A DNA stretch of 64,000 nucleotides. Origin: Paralichthys olivaceus (lineage: Eukaryota > Chordata > Actinopteri > Pleuronectiformes > Paralichthyidae). The stretch covers positions 14,830,501 to 14,894,500 of the forward strand of contig NC_091113.1 in NCBI RefSeq assembly GCF_024713975.1, written 5' to 3'. Of this stretch, positions 36,701 through 47,486 are shown piece by piece (position 1 is the first letter of the stretch; the number at the start of each line of letters is the position of its first letter). The notes below the pieces were generated by a model. That model saw nothing but the letters and a program-made list of their open reading frames with translations. It was not told the origin of the DNA and searched no databases. Made by a program: the position numbers and the translations under genes.

Positions 36701-39250
36701 CTGTCACAGGTGGTGATACATTTGCACACCACTGTGTAATGAACAGTGCTAACACTAGATTCTGTTTTGTCATTCAAATCTTTATTGAAAAGAAATATCA
36801 AAGCATTGAAGCCAGTGTGTTAAATACTTTATGCATTAGAACATGAAATATTTTGTCTTTTTAAGTTTTTCGCTTTTTCTTTTCTGCCTTATCTCCCAGC
36901 AGAAGCTGAGTCCAGAGAAGGTCTACCACGTTGTGGTAGCTCCCTGCTTCGATAAGAAGCTGGAGGCCGTCAGAGAGGAGTTCTATAACAGCCTGCTGGA
37001 GACCAGGGATGTGGACTGTGTCCTCACCTCAGGTTCAGGCGTCTTTGTCTTATTCACTGCTGCTTCGGAATAACAAGGATTTGATTCATATTATTTATGT
37101 TTGTTTTAACCGCTTAGTTATGTTGAGTACAACTTGTACTGTCCGGAGGTGACATGTTGGACCCCTGTAGTGCTGGAGGATCAGGATGATCTAAGGGAGA
37201 TTCAGATTTTGTCTCTGTAATATAATATTCTATACTGGATATAGTGGACATAGTGGATCTCAGCCAATTTAAAAAAACATAATGGAGACCCGTTTCATTA
37301 TATTATATATGTATATATTAATCTGCCCTGCTCAGACGTGTTTGTGATTAGATGTGTTGAGCTACTTTCAGACTCGCACTGAACTCCAGATATTCTCCTG
37401 AAATTATCCAGAGGGGCTGTAAGTGAGAATGCAAATGTCTGTCAGTCGCTGCAACAAAGTTTCTCCTACATTAAACATTCAAAATAAAAAAACAGAAGCG
37501 TGGTTTCAATACGTTAGGTCCTAGGTTTTGAAACCCTGCTACGCCACCCCTTTCCTGAACGTTAGTCCTCCTCAGCATGTCCCTTTTTCTTCTATTAAAA
37601 AATCAAGTTGTCGATAAAATAGAAATGTTAAATTGACAGAGATGTTTGATGTTGCAGGAGAGATCTATTACCTGATGGAGAAGAAGAAGGTTTCAGTGGA
37701 TGAGCTGGACTCCGTTCCACTGGACCAAGTGTGAGTAGTAATAGTCATCTTCCTGTGTTTGTCACCTCACATAAGAAAAAGAAGAAACATATTCATATAT
37801 TCAAATTTTACTGCTTCCTAACTGTTCAACAACTGAAAAGACAATGGAAAGTGAAGATCTGGAGGGACATGGGACCATGTTTTAAGGTTAAACATGGTTA
37901 TTTGACAGCTCATTCACTAATATTTTTAACTTCAAATTGATCCTCAATTGTGACCTATTTTGCCCTGATGGTGGCACTAGAGGAAAAGTCAAGGATTTGA
38001 ATTCTTACCATTCATCCTGTGGGGGACATGAATGTGTGTAGCCAGTTTTCGTGACAATCTATCAAGCAGTTGTCAGGACATTTGACTAATAAACTAAACG
38101 TCAAGAGGTGAAGTCTTTGTGAACCATATAATATATATATATATATATAATATAAATCTTCTGTAGTGACTGTGTCATTACACACTATACTCACTATAGA
38201 GCTGTTTAGGAAAGGATGCAGTTGATTGCATTTTGAATAATAATAATTTGACATGGTAGATTTTATCGTGCCTTCAGGCTGGGAGATGCAGGAGAGGGGG
38301 CGCTGGTGAGGCACGAGGGCCGAGGCTCTGAAGGTTTCCTGGAGCATGTGTTCAAGCATGCTGCCAAAGAGCTCTTTGGTCTGGACGTCCATGAGATCAC
38401 GTACAAGACCCTCAGGTGAGAAACACTGGGACCCTGATACTTAGTGTCATGGAATATACTGTGGCTTTCTCTGACGCCCATTAGAGGTGTAACCACTCTC
38501 AAAGCGAGAGTGACTCCGAGACACAGACATCCACATTCATAATACAGAACTACAGCAACACCACAACCTGCTCCCTCTGCTGCAAGTGCCCCCAGTTGAA
38601 CTCTTACTTTAACAATATTTAATAAATAAATATTTTTTCTTTTAGAATTAAGACCATAATACATGTAAATCATGAAATCAGTATGCGATTTAATGTCCAG
38701 ACAAGCTGCATCATTTGTAAATAGCACAAACTTGGTTGGTTGCTTGAGCGATTACACCTTAACTTATCTAACCAAGGTTACCAAGTGCTTTGCAAAAAAC
38801 ATAAAGTAAAACAACACAGAACCAAACAAGAGAAAACTAAAATAAGATAGATGACATAAAGAAAATATTACACCCCTCACCTCACCCTCTCCTTCCAAAC
38901 ATGACAAAGAACCTGTTGTAGCCTTCAGTTGTCATAAAAACTCAAAAGGTGTTTGGTTTGTCCAGTCTGGGCTACCATAAAAAGAATGGTGGCTTCTATA
39001 TCAAGGACCCGCTCCCGATGTAGATATAAGTAAGTATTTAAATATAAAGGGCTCATTACACTTTAGGGAAAACATCATTAGGAGTATTTTATATTAAATT
39101 TCTGCCAATAGTCGTAAATCTTACACAATGGACCTTTAAGGATAATGATTTAAAAACAGGTCAAATGCGGCCAAGTCTAATCTTCTCAGGCAATGAATTC
39201 CAGAGCCTTGGTGCCCTGATTGCAAAAGCCTGGTCTCCCTTAGTGACCAG

Positions 39251-39310
<60 letters not shown>

Positions 39311-40260
39311 AACTCAGAAGAAACGCGGAAACTGTGGTTGTTAAGAATAATTACGCCATTCATGTTCAATCATTGACAGATTAACTCCTTAGTTCTTAAG
39401 CCTCTACTGGTCCCATGTCATTTTGCCCTTGTGTGGTAACTAATTTCAACAATGTCATATCCTAATGTATGTTAATGTGGACATCAAATATGATTTCTGT
39501 TTCTGAAAACTCTCCATGCTGTAGGAACCGGGACTTTCAAGAAGTGACCCTGGAGCGAGACGGAGAAATTCTGCTGCAGTTTGCTGCCATCTATGGTTTC
39601 AGGAACATCCAGACCCTGGTTCACCGCATGAAGAAGGGACATGTGCCGTACCACTTGGTGGAGGTGCTGTCCTGTCCGGGAGGTAACACTGCAACTATCA
39701 ACTCAATTTCAAACATATTTAGAGTAGCGCCAACCAGTTTAACAGTTGGTCTCATATGTATCAGTATCAGAGTTAATGTTGGCGCACGTGCACCAGTAAT
39801 GAAAACTTTTATTATACAGAATAAAGAAAGCAAAATTAGTTTGTATTAATTTTTTTTATATGGTATTTGGTTTAACTGGAAAACAAACACACCCACACCT
39901 TCTATATTCATATCAGTCAGATTCTAATCCATGCTCATTAGTCTCCTGTTTTCCTGCAAATGTTATCTACCATTCAGCTCTAATCTGTAAACTCTTCCTG
40001 TTTCTCACTCAGGGTGCTTGAGTGGCCGCGGTCAAGCGGAGAGCGATTCAGGGGGACATGTGGACAAAGCCCTAGTCCAGCAGATGGAGGACACCTACAG
40101 CAGCTTGCCGGTGCGTCTCCCCGAGGTCAACCCCACCCTGTACACCCTCTATCAAGAATGGCTGCAGGGCCAGGACTCCTCACAGGCCAACACGCTGCTA
40201 CACACCCAGTACCGAAACCACACTCAGACGCACGCACAACCACCACACATGCAGTGGTGA
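33756..40260 (+). CDS. narf: NARF, nuclear prelamin A recognition factor
   Basis: Eleven coding exons: 33756-33812, 33928-33996, 34276-34404, 34497-34629, 35223-35357, 36177-36295, 36903-37032, 37658-37730, 38278-38415, 39525-39682 and 40013-40260. They give 462 residues (human 456). The protein is an iron-only-hydrogenase-like member that, in mammals, binds farnesylated prelamin A in the nucleus. The N-terminal KCENC and C20, the ferredoxin-like CLSCDGC, and the hydrogenase-domain cysteines in SVCPQS, SSCPGW, APCFDKK and [12 protein letters not shown] are all present. The N terminus and the KCDASKHK segment favour NARF over its paralogue CIAO3, as does the neighbour CYBC1. It ends in Trp, as both paralogues do. 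The exon 7 acceptor is a tandem CAGCAG. Confidence 0.94.
34700..34995 (+). repeat. L2-like LINE tail plus second repeat in NARF intron 4
   Basis: The frame around '[18 protein letters not shown]' followed by 'FKDS*KLTYI' is the C-terminal end of an L2-type reverse transcriptase. It is followed at 34870 by 'ttctgaagggaaattgacat', part of another common teleost repeat. Both are fragments. Confidence 0.55.
37360..37460. repeat. dispersed repeat, same family as 13390 and 51690
   Basis: The text 'tttcagactcgcactgaact' followed by 'attctcctgaaattatccag' matches the family seen in OGFOD3 and FDXR introns. It lies in NARF intron 7. Confidence 0.4.
39254..39308 (+). repeat. (CA)27 microsatellite
   Basis: A perfect CA run in NARF intron 9, 216 bases before the exon at 39525. 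Confidence 0.97.
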
Positions 40261-41100
40261 GAACGACGGACGTGATTTATGAAGGAGGTCAAATGAGGAC
40301 CGCCTCCGCCGGGTTCCGATTCTGCTTGGACCATTTCAACGCCGAGGACAGCACTCTACTATGGACCAGTGAGGGAGAGGAAGTCTCTGTGGGTGTACTT
40401 CTTCCATTGGCCACAAGGCTGCGATGGTGGATCCTCTGTATTAAGCTTCAGCCTGTGGAGAAATCAAGGTCCAGAGTCCAGGAAAACCCAAACATTCATT
40501 TAATGTACACTGTAGCAGTTATCTCAATACGCTGCTAAGATAATGGCTGATAACAAGAAATATTGCGTAAGCAGTTACCTGGTGCAAGGGGTGAACTATT
40601 TATTCAAATATACAAAGCAATAAGCTACTGTGTGTGAAAAACATGAAAGAAGCTTTTGGCACAACTGGAGCCCATGACCTGAACTTGTGGATAGTGAATG
40701 TGCATTTGAAGAGTCTAATGATCCAAATCCTAAACGTCCAACATGAAACAATGTTTTACTTTGTGTTACAGTCGTCGCCACTGTCCCTCACTGAAACACA
40801 ACACAGCGTGTTCTCAGACACCTTGATGGCTATGCAACAGTGTGATCGTCTCATGCCAACACAGTATCTGCTGTGTACCAGTGAAGAGAGAATTATTTTT
40901 AATGGTACAAGAAAATTTCATTTGTATTGTCAATTTGTTCCCATTCCACTAACTAGTATTTTTACTCTCTGTTCTTTCAAACTGTCGGGTCATACCGGTG
41001 AAGAACTAAAAGATAAAAACAAACAAAAAGTGTCGTGTCATTTTTATTTATGTGATGAAGCCTCTGCTTTTTCTGGATTTTATGTCTGAATGTGAAAACA
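40261..41100 (+). other. probable NARF 3' UTR
   Basis: The sequence follows the NARF stop without a clear early AATAAA, so I cannot mark its end. I see no gene here, and the short open frames lack splice or homology support. Confidence 0.35.
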
Positions 41101-41539
41101 TTCGAGGTCCAACCCAAGTGAATGATTATGTGCAAAGGAAAGAATTATAACTTTTTCAATCATTCACCTCAGTCATTCACAACAAGTGTAAGTCTGATCT
41201 ATTCAGTGTGTTTTATTCCCTGAGCACCAGCATAGTAGGGTATCTGTTTCACCTGTGTGTGTGTGGGCGTGCGTGTGCTTACATAAACTCAGCAATGCAT
41301 GGATGGATTTTTATTTAACTCCATCCTTCCCCCGCAGATCCTCTCATCTCAACAGGATGTTTCTTTAGTGTCGCGGAAAAGAAACACTCAACATTTACAA
41401 TTGATCACATTGAATCAATTCAATCACTCGTCTAGACATTCTGGATAAGTCACATCCTGGTCTCGTCCAAAATGTATTTTGCCAGATTATATTAGAAAAA
41501 CTTAATCCATCCAGTATCCGTACTGCATATCCTTTGAGG

Positions 41540-41830
41540 GTCACAGAGGAAGCTGGCATTGGTAAGAGGCGGAGGTACAACCTGGACAGGTCTCCGGCAC
41601 ATCACAGGACCGACATTGAGACACACAACCATTCACACTCATATTTACACCTAAGGTCAATTTATAGTCTTCAGTTAACCTGACCTGCATGTACTTGGTA
41701 CTGGGGTATGCAGAGTAAACCCTTGCAGACACAGGTAGAACGTGCAAAATAAAAAAAGGGTCCTGCCTGAAACGCGATTCAAACCAAGAACATTCTTTGA
41801 CTGTGCTACCCGCTGCACCACCTTGCCCTC
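41540..41830 (-). repeat. high-copy teleost interspersed repeat
   Basis: The string of phrases 'ggcacatcacaggacc', 'acaaccattcacactcat', 'acacctaaggtcaattta' and 'gcagacacaggtagaac' is the diverged form of a sequence present thousands of times in fish genomes. The open frame on the minus strand here is a by-product of it. Its class is uncertain. Confidence 0.6.
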
Positions 41831-43860
41831 ATCAGCCACTCATACTGTATGTAACTTGGGTCAGATGCCGAGATCCTGCCCTCTTAGGGAGCCCCCGAGA
41901 CACAAACAGCAAAAAAAATGAAGCATCTCTAGCACAGCAAAGTATCAACTTTATCATTATACAGTGTTAATTATACTTGCAAGGGATTTTAAACATCTTT
42001 TAAATGTTGTGTGTTATTTTATTATTTTTTTATTACTCATGTGTTCATTCATAATAAATTATAAGGTGTTCTTGGGTGTTTGGAAAGTCCCAGTGAAATA
42101 AAATTATAATTATTATTATTAGTATTATTGTTGTTGTTCTTGTAGTTGTTTTAAGGGGTGGTGCTGTTTAGCTGTACTGAATTACATGGATGTTTCTGCT
42201 ATAAAGCTAACCCTCATTTGTATAAATGGGATGGGCAAAGTGACAGAAACACCATAACATATAAATAAAATCTACAATTTAACAGCACTACAACCTATGT
42301 AAAATGTAAAATGTTCCCTTGTTTATAGATATATAGATAGATAGATATACTTTATTCATCCCCAAGGGGAAATTCAAGCAGTACAGACATGTGTCATAAG
42401 TACAAGTACTTTTTGACATAGAAAGAGCATGCATGTAGGATGGTAGTTGAGTTATTCAGGCAGAGCTAAGTTGAGGCAAAGTTAAAACAGAGGAGACTGG
42501 GTTGAATGTTTCAGTGATCTAAGAAGCATAAAAACATAAGACAGTACAAGGAGTAGAAGTGGCCCAGTGATAAAGTTATAAAACAGTGCAATTAATAAGT
42601 GATACAGTGATGTGAAAATGAGACTAGCTGTATGTGATCTGCAACGATAAAAGTTACTGATAAAGAATACCAGTCATCATAACCTTACACCTTTGGAGTT
42701 GTTGAACTGAAGCTTCTTGTACACAGCAGTTGTATTCTACTTCTGGTTAATGCAGTCTGTTGATGATCTCATATCTCTCACTCCTTCACCTTACTCCTCC
42801 TACCTGTATAAAACTTTATCTTGTTTACTCTCTCCCTCCACACCACTCAGATGTATCGTGTGTGTGGGCGCTCTACTTGCAGGAAATTGTCAGAGCTCAG
42901 GGATTTCAGTTTTCCCTGGGAATGGCTCCCTGATGCATAGGAAATAAGTGCTCCTCGAGGTAAGCCCCTCTTTTTCAGTACATTCATGTAAAGAGTGAGC
43001 AAAGGTGTGATCATATTGGATTTTTCACGGAAACCCATTACCTATGTTTTATGATTTTTTATGAATTTACTGTATCTTTTTTTTTAATCTTCATATTCAA
43101 GCCAGATACATTACATACAACTGTCAGTTGTTATACACCGGCTTGCAAAACTAGTTTTCTTGTTCATCCAGAACATGACAACTTGTGGCTTCAAATGGTT
43201 CATGGTCATTTGAAGGAGAGTTCCATGTGTCTGTGCTTTCATAACTGCAAAATATCACACAGATGGTTAAAGTACAATATTAAACTTCTACCCTAGGAAT
43301 TAGAGGTAAGAGGCTTAAGTTACAAAAAAAACAGCATGCACCTAAAATGTGAGACCTGACTCTCTAACACTACAGTTTAGATTAAGACGTAAAGTTAATC
43401 ATTAGCACAATGCCTACAGAACTATCATGCTGTTTTGGCCACTTATAATGTCAGTCACTCTTTATATTTGTATGATGTGTATTGTGTTGGTCTTGTCTTC
43501 TTGCTGAACTTGAAAATATAAAATGCAGGTATTGAATTTACGCAAAAAAAACACCCTTCTGGAAAGACTTTGACCGCCTGACACTTTAGAGGTCAGAGTA
43601 CTGGTCACTGATTCCTGTTTGCTGGACGGATTCAGATGTTCGGCTTTGGCATCAGCCTCACAGTATGCTGGTTGTGTAGTTTGTCTCTGTCGACACTGCT
43701 CACCGGTTGAAAATACAAATTTGTTCCCAGCTCACTTCGTTGACATTTACATAGAAAACCATTTGATTGAGCAATTGCAACACTTGCAATTAGTTATTAT
43801 ATTCACCCTGAGGCACAGGGGCCCCTCATGTCTCAACAACTTTTCTTCTTTCTTTCAGAT
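41831..43860. repeat. repeat-rich intergenic stretch
   Basis: At 42327-42390 there is a tagata run followed by 'ctttattcatccccaagggg', the end of a common teleost repeat that continues to about 42610. I see no gene in the remainder. A noncoding 5' exon of the gene at 43885 may lie here. Confidence 0.45.
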
Positions 43861-43884
43861 TCTAAAGACAGAGGCGCGTCCAGC

Positions 43885-44729
43885 ATGTCCCGTGTGTGGA
43901 TATGTTTGAGTCTGCTCTGCGCTGCCACCCACTCTCTACAAACCAGTGCTCCGCCAGGTATTTTTATGTTGCTAATACCATAAGTAAATACACTGGGTAC
44001 TGATTTTTTAAATACGTATGAGAACATAAATCATTTCTTGCCCCTTTTCTGTGTTGTCCAGCAGTGAATATGAGGTGCAACGAAACAGTGGAAGTGGAAG
44101 CTGGAAAATCTTTGACAGTATACTGTACTGTAAATTATATTGACCAGTCAGGCTGTAGAATTACAGGTGCACAGCTGAACACAAATAGCAACGTAACACA
44201 TGACTATGAAATTAAAAGTAACACTTCTGTGTTGCTGAATGTCTCAAATGTCACGAAAGACAATAACTGGACTGTGGAGGTAGAAACAGACTGTGGTTCT
44301 ACCAACTTAATCCCTATCAAAGTAACAGTCAACCTCCGCAATGCTCCGGCTGGTGAGTATCTTTCAGTGTCTTAAATACAATTATTTTTGTTTTGTTAAA
44401 TTGATATAGCACTGCTTAAACCACACATACAAGATACTTTACATGTTAAAACTGAAGGAAAACAATTAGAAGCAGTATGAAGATCACACAGCAATGGAGC
44501 ACAGATGCATATGTAAAAAGTGTTACAGATAAGAAAAGAGTAAACAAAAGAGTATGGAGAGAATAAAACATTGTAAATTATTCAAATAGTTGTAACAGAA
44601 CTAGGAGAGAGCACATCTATAAAATGTGTCTAAGAGAGATTTGAAAGAGGATCAGAACATTTGTGTGAGTGTATATGTATGTATGTGTGACTGTGAGTGT
44701 ACGTGTGTATGTATGTATGTGTGCATGTA

Positions 44730-44760
<31 letters not shown>

Positions 44761-45050
44761 GTGTGTGTGTTGTGTTTGTGTATGTATGTATGTTTGTGTG
44801 TATGCATGTGAATTGTATTTAATCCAGAGGTACATGTTTTGTCTTTCCAGAGCCAAAAAAGTCAGTGCAGCCTTCTGACTGGCACACCACAGCTCCCATC
44901 ATATTTTGTGTTTGTCTCTTCCTCACTGCTGGCATTTTGTACTTCCTGTTTGGAACTGACAGAGGCAGAAAAATCATCAAAAGAGAAAAGATACAGGGAC
45001 AAACCCAGACTCACCATTGTCGCCTGGCAAATGCTGAAATGTACATATGA
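43885..45050 (+). CDS. unrecognised small glycosylated single-pass membrane protein, possibly Ig-like
   Basis: Three coding exons at 43885-43957, 44065-44352 and 44851-45050 join in phase to give 186 residues. Residues 1 to about 20 are a signal peptide (WICLSLLCAATHS). The ectodomain, residues 25-134, has four cysteines (29, 45, 55, 101) and six N-glycosylation sequons at N30, N67, N77, N83, N86 and N92. It has beta-rich alternation: AGKSLTVYC looks like an Ig B-strand and WTVEVETDC a late strand, but the usual Ig Trp after the first Cys and the DxGxYxC motif are absent. A membrane segment covers about 135-155 and is followed by a basic tail ending in MYI. I do not recognise the family. The human block carries the small Ig-type genes CD7 and SECTM1 nearby, so a fast-evolving immune receptor is possible. 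The acceptor of exon 2 is a tandem site (44062 or 44065). Confidence 0.7.
44664..44812 (+). repeat. GT/GTAT-rich microsatellite
   Basis: A compound run of GT and GTAT units lies just before the last exon of the small membrane-protein gene, ending about 40 bases upstream of its acceptor. The open frames overlapping it on both strands are artefacts of the repeat. Confidence 0.85.
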
Positions 45051-45287
45051 TATCTGTTATGGAATTTTCATAGACACTGTCTCTTGTCCTCTCTGGGGCG
45101 GAGTGCAACAGGCAAGTGCGAGAGCTTGGCTGTTATGTAAAAAGTATTGTTACATATCGTATTTTATTTACCTGTTTTTATATTTATCAGTTACATCAGT
45201 AATCTTTGAGGTCTTTATACAGGTGGATCCATGTGAAAATATGTTTGGGTGTTGTGCAGATTAGTTTGATTTTCTTTGTTCTCTTTG

Positions 45288-45293
45288 ATTAAA
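45288..45293 (+). terminator. candidate polyadenylation signal (ATTAAA)
   Basis: ATTAAA lies 238 bases after the stop of the small membrane-protein gene. It is the first plausible signal. Confidence 0.4.
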
Positions 45294-47160
45294 ATACAAT
45301 GTGATTTATATATTAGCCTTTTGTTGTAGCTGGTCAAGGTGAAGCTACACTCTTTTTTTATAAAAGGTTCTCTAGAAGCCAAGCCCTTCAAGGAGACCTA
45401 TTATGCTCGTTTTGGGGGTTGCTAACTTTAATTTGGGGCATTACTTGAAAAGTTTTTACTTTTTGGAAATCCCATTCTGCTGTGACTGGCCAGCTGGTGA
45501 TCAGTCAGGACGAGAGGAAGCTGTGAACAGACAACGCTGCAATTAAACACAACACTAACAGTTATTTTTAATCATACAGGTATAATTTTAAAGATGTAAA
45601 AGATAACAGTTACGAGGAAAAAAGATTTTGGTACAGACTAAAGGGACAAATGCAAGTGTTTATTTAGAACATAAGCACTGACTTTAGTTTTCAGATAATA
45701 AATAGAATGACAAAGGTGACGGAGAATTTGAAACCTTTTTTTTAATCATCCCTAAAAATGTGCTTTTATTTGATATATATATAATCTTATTTTGCAAAAG
45801 ACACTTGTGTTTCTTTTATCTTTTTCTTTAGCCCTTACTTGTAACTGTATTATTTTATCAGTTGTCTTATATTTCTTGTATGATTTAATTAGCTTTTTAA
45901 AATTTTAAATGAAATTGAATTAATTTGCTTCTTGTCTTTGATGTTTTGTATTCTGGTTTTCACTTGTCCTGTGAAGCACTTTGTAACAGCTGTTGTGAAA
46001 GGTGCTATGTAATTAAAGTTATTATTATTATTATTATTATTATAGTTATTATTAATTGTATAACATAGGACAAGATGGAGAATATCCTATTCAGTAGTAG
46101 TGGTAAAAGTATAAAATAGCATAAAATAATGATACTTTAAAGTACCTGAAAACTGTACTTCAGTACAATATTTGACAAGATGTACTTTACTTTGCATAAC
46201 TGTCTCACAGTTAATTTCCGCCCCTTTTTAATCCATTAAACATTGGTGATAGAGTCATTCGTTTTATTTCCTTTTGGACAAATAAGTTTTGTTTGGCAGA
46301 AAAGTGAGTGAGCTGCCACTTAATGTGTGGTGTAGAGAAGTGACGCATGTGAATCGTGGTGTAAAAGACTGCAGAGCGAGCTTTCTTTTCAGTTTCAAAT
46401 ATGTTTGCTTGACTTTTTGAGTTTTACTAAATGCAGGTATTTGTTTCCCTTGTGTCCAATAAATATATTTTGAACAATCAAACAAATGTGTAATACAGTT
46501 TTCTGTCTGACTTGAATGAAAATGTTGCGCTTGTAAAATCCATCTTTCAGTTGATGCATTAAAATGACATATTTACCACTTGACAGCTGCAAAACCGTAT
46601 GTATCTCATATGCAAACAAATAATCATTTGTGTTGGAATAAAATAATTTAGAATCTGAGAGAATATAAATTATTATGAAGGGCCGTCAGGGACATTATTC
46701 AGAATTACCTCTCACACACATGTGAAATGCTCTTACATACACTACTGAAACTCTCTCACATAAACAACTGAAAAATTATTTGCTCACATATACAAGTCAA
46801 ATGCTCTCATACATACAACTGAATTGCTCTCATATAATATATAATAAATATATAGATTAAATCCTCTCATTATTTACCCATCATTATTCTGATGGAGGGG
46901 TGGGTGAAGTGTTTGAGTCCACAAAACACTTTTGTTGCAGTGTTGCAGCCAAATCCAATATAATTGCAAAGTGAAACAAATGTATGGCCTCCCAGAGAAA
47001 GTGTTTAAAAACTAATGTTAAGGTTTTTTCCCTTCTACTCACTGATTCTGGCCTGAAACAATGAGTAATCCTCTTTTTCTACTTTGCTCCAATCGTAATT
47101 TGTATTTATAATATTCATATTAAAAATCACTTAGGTACATTTCCTGTGGAACTGAAGTGC
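45294..47160. repeat. intergenic repeats including an L2-like LINE tail at 45780-46050
   Basis: The interval 45973-46043 reads 'gtgaagcactttgtaaca', 'aaaggtgctatgtaattaaa' and an (ATT)n run, the standard L2-type 3' end on the plus strand. At 46080-46200 is a fragment of the 'aagtacttcagtacaatatt' repeat family. At 45393-45540 is a probable further dispersed repeat. No gene is seen. Confidence 0.5.
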
Positions 47161-47486
47161 TCCACTGCCGGTTTCCCCCGGCCTGTAGCGGGTGTAACAC
47201 ACGGCGCAGCCTTGAAAACAGTCCTGACAATGATGATAACTTAATATTTGTTTATTACAATAATCGCAGTCGGGGGCGCGTAGCGGCGGTTAGTGGTTAG
47301 CATTGGATGGCTAGCTGGGGGAGCTCGAACACACGGGACAGACGGACTGACTGACCGAAGCTCACAGCACCGACGAGAGCAGCTGCAGGGGAAACAGCAG
47401 GTAAACACCGACACCCCGGGGGCTGACTATTTACTGGTCTCAAGCCGAACTGCTCGTCTGGAGCCAGGGAGGGAAAAGAAGTGAAG
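47161..47486 (+). promoter_or_regulatory. FDXR promoter and 5' UTR, GC-rich
   Basis: GC and CpG content rises sharply from about 47160 ('gccggtttcccccggcc', 'ggcgcgtagcggcggtt') up to the FDXR start codon. No TATA box is clear. The transcription start cannot be fixed from sequence alone. Confidence 0.45.

Noticed and set aside
33756-40260. CIAO3 (NARFL) instead of NARF
   Set aside because: The short Lys/Cys-rich N terminus with KCENC, the KCDASKHK segment and the CYBC1 neighbour match NARF. CIAO3 has a longer, different N terminus.
41541-41747. 68-codon minus frame with several cysteines, considered as a small secreted peptide
   Set aside because: It is the translation of a high-copy fish repeat and has no signal peptide or exon structure.
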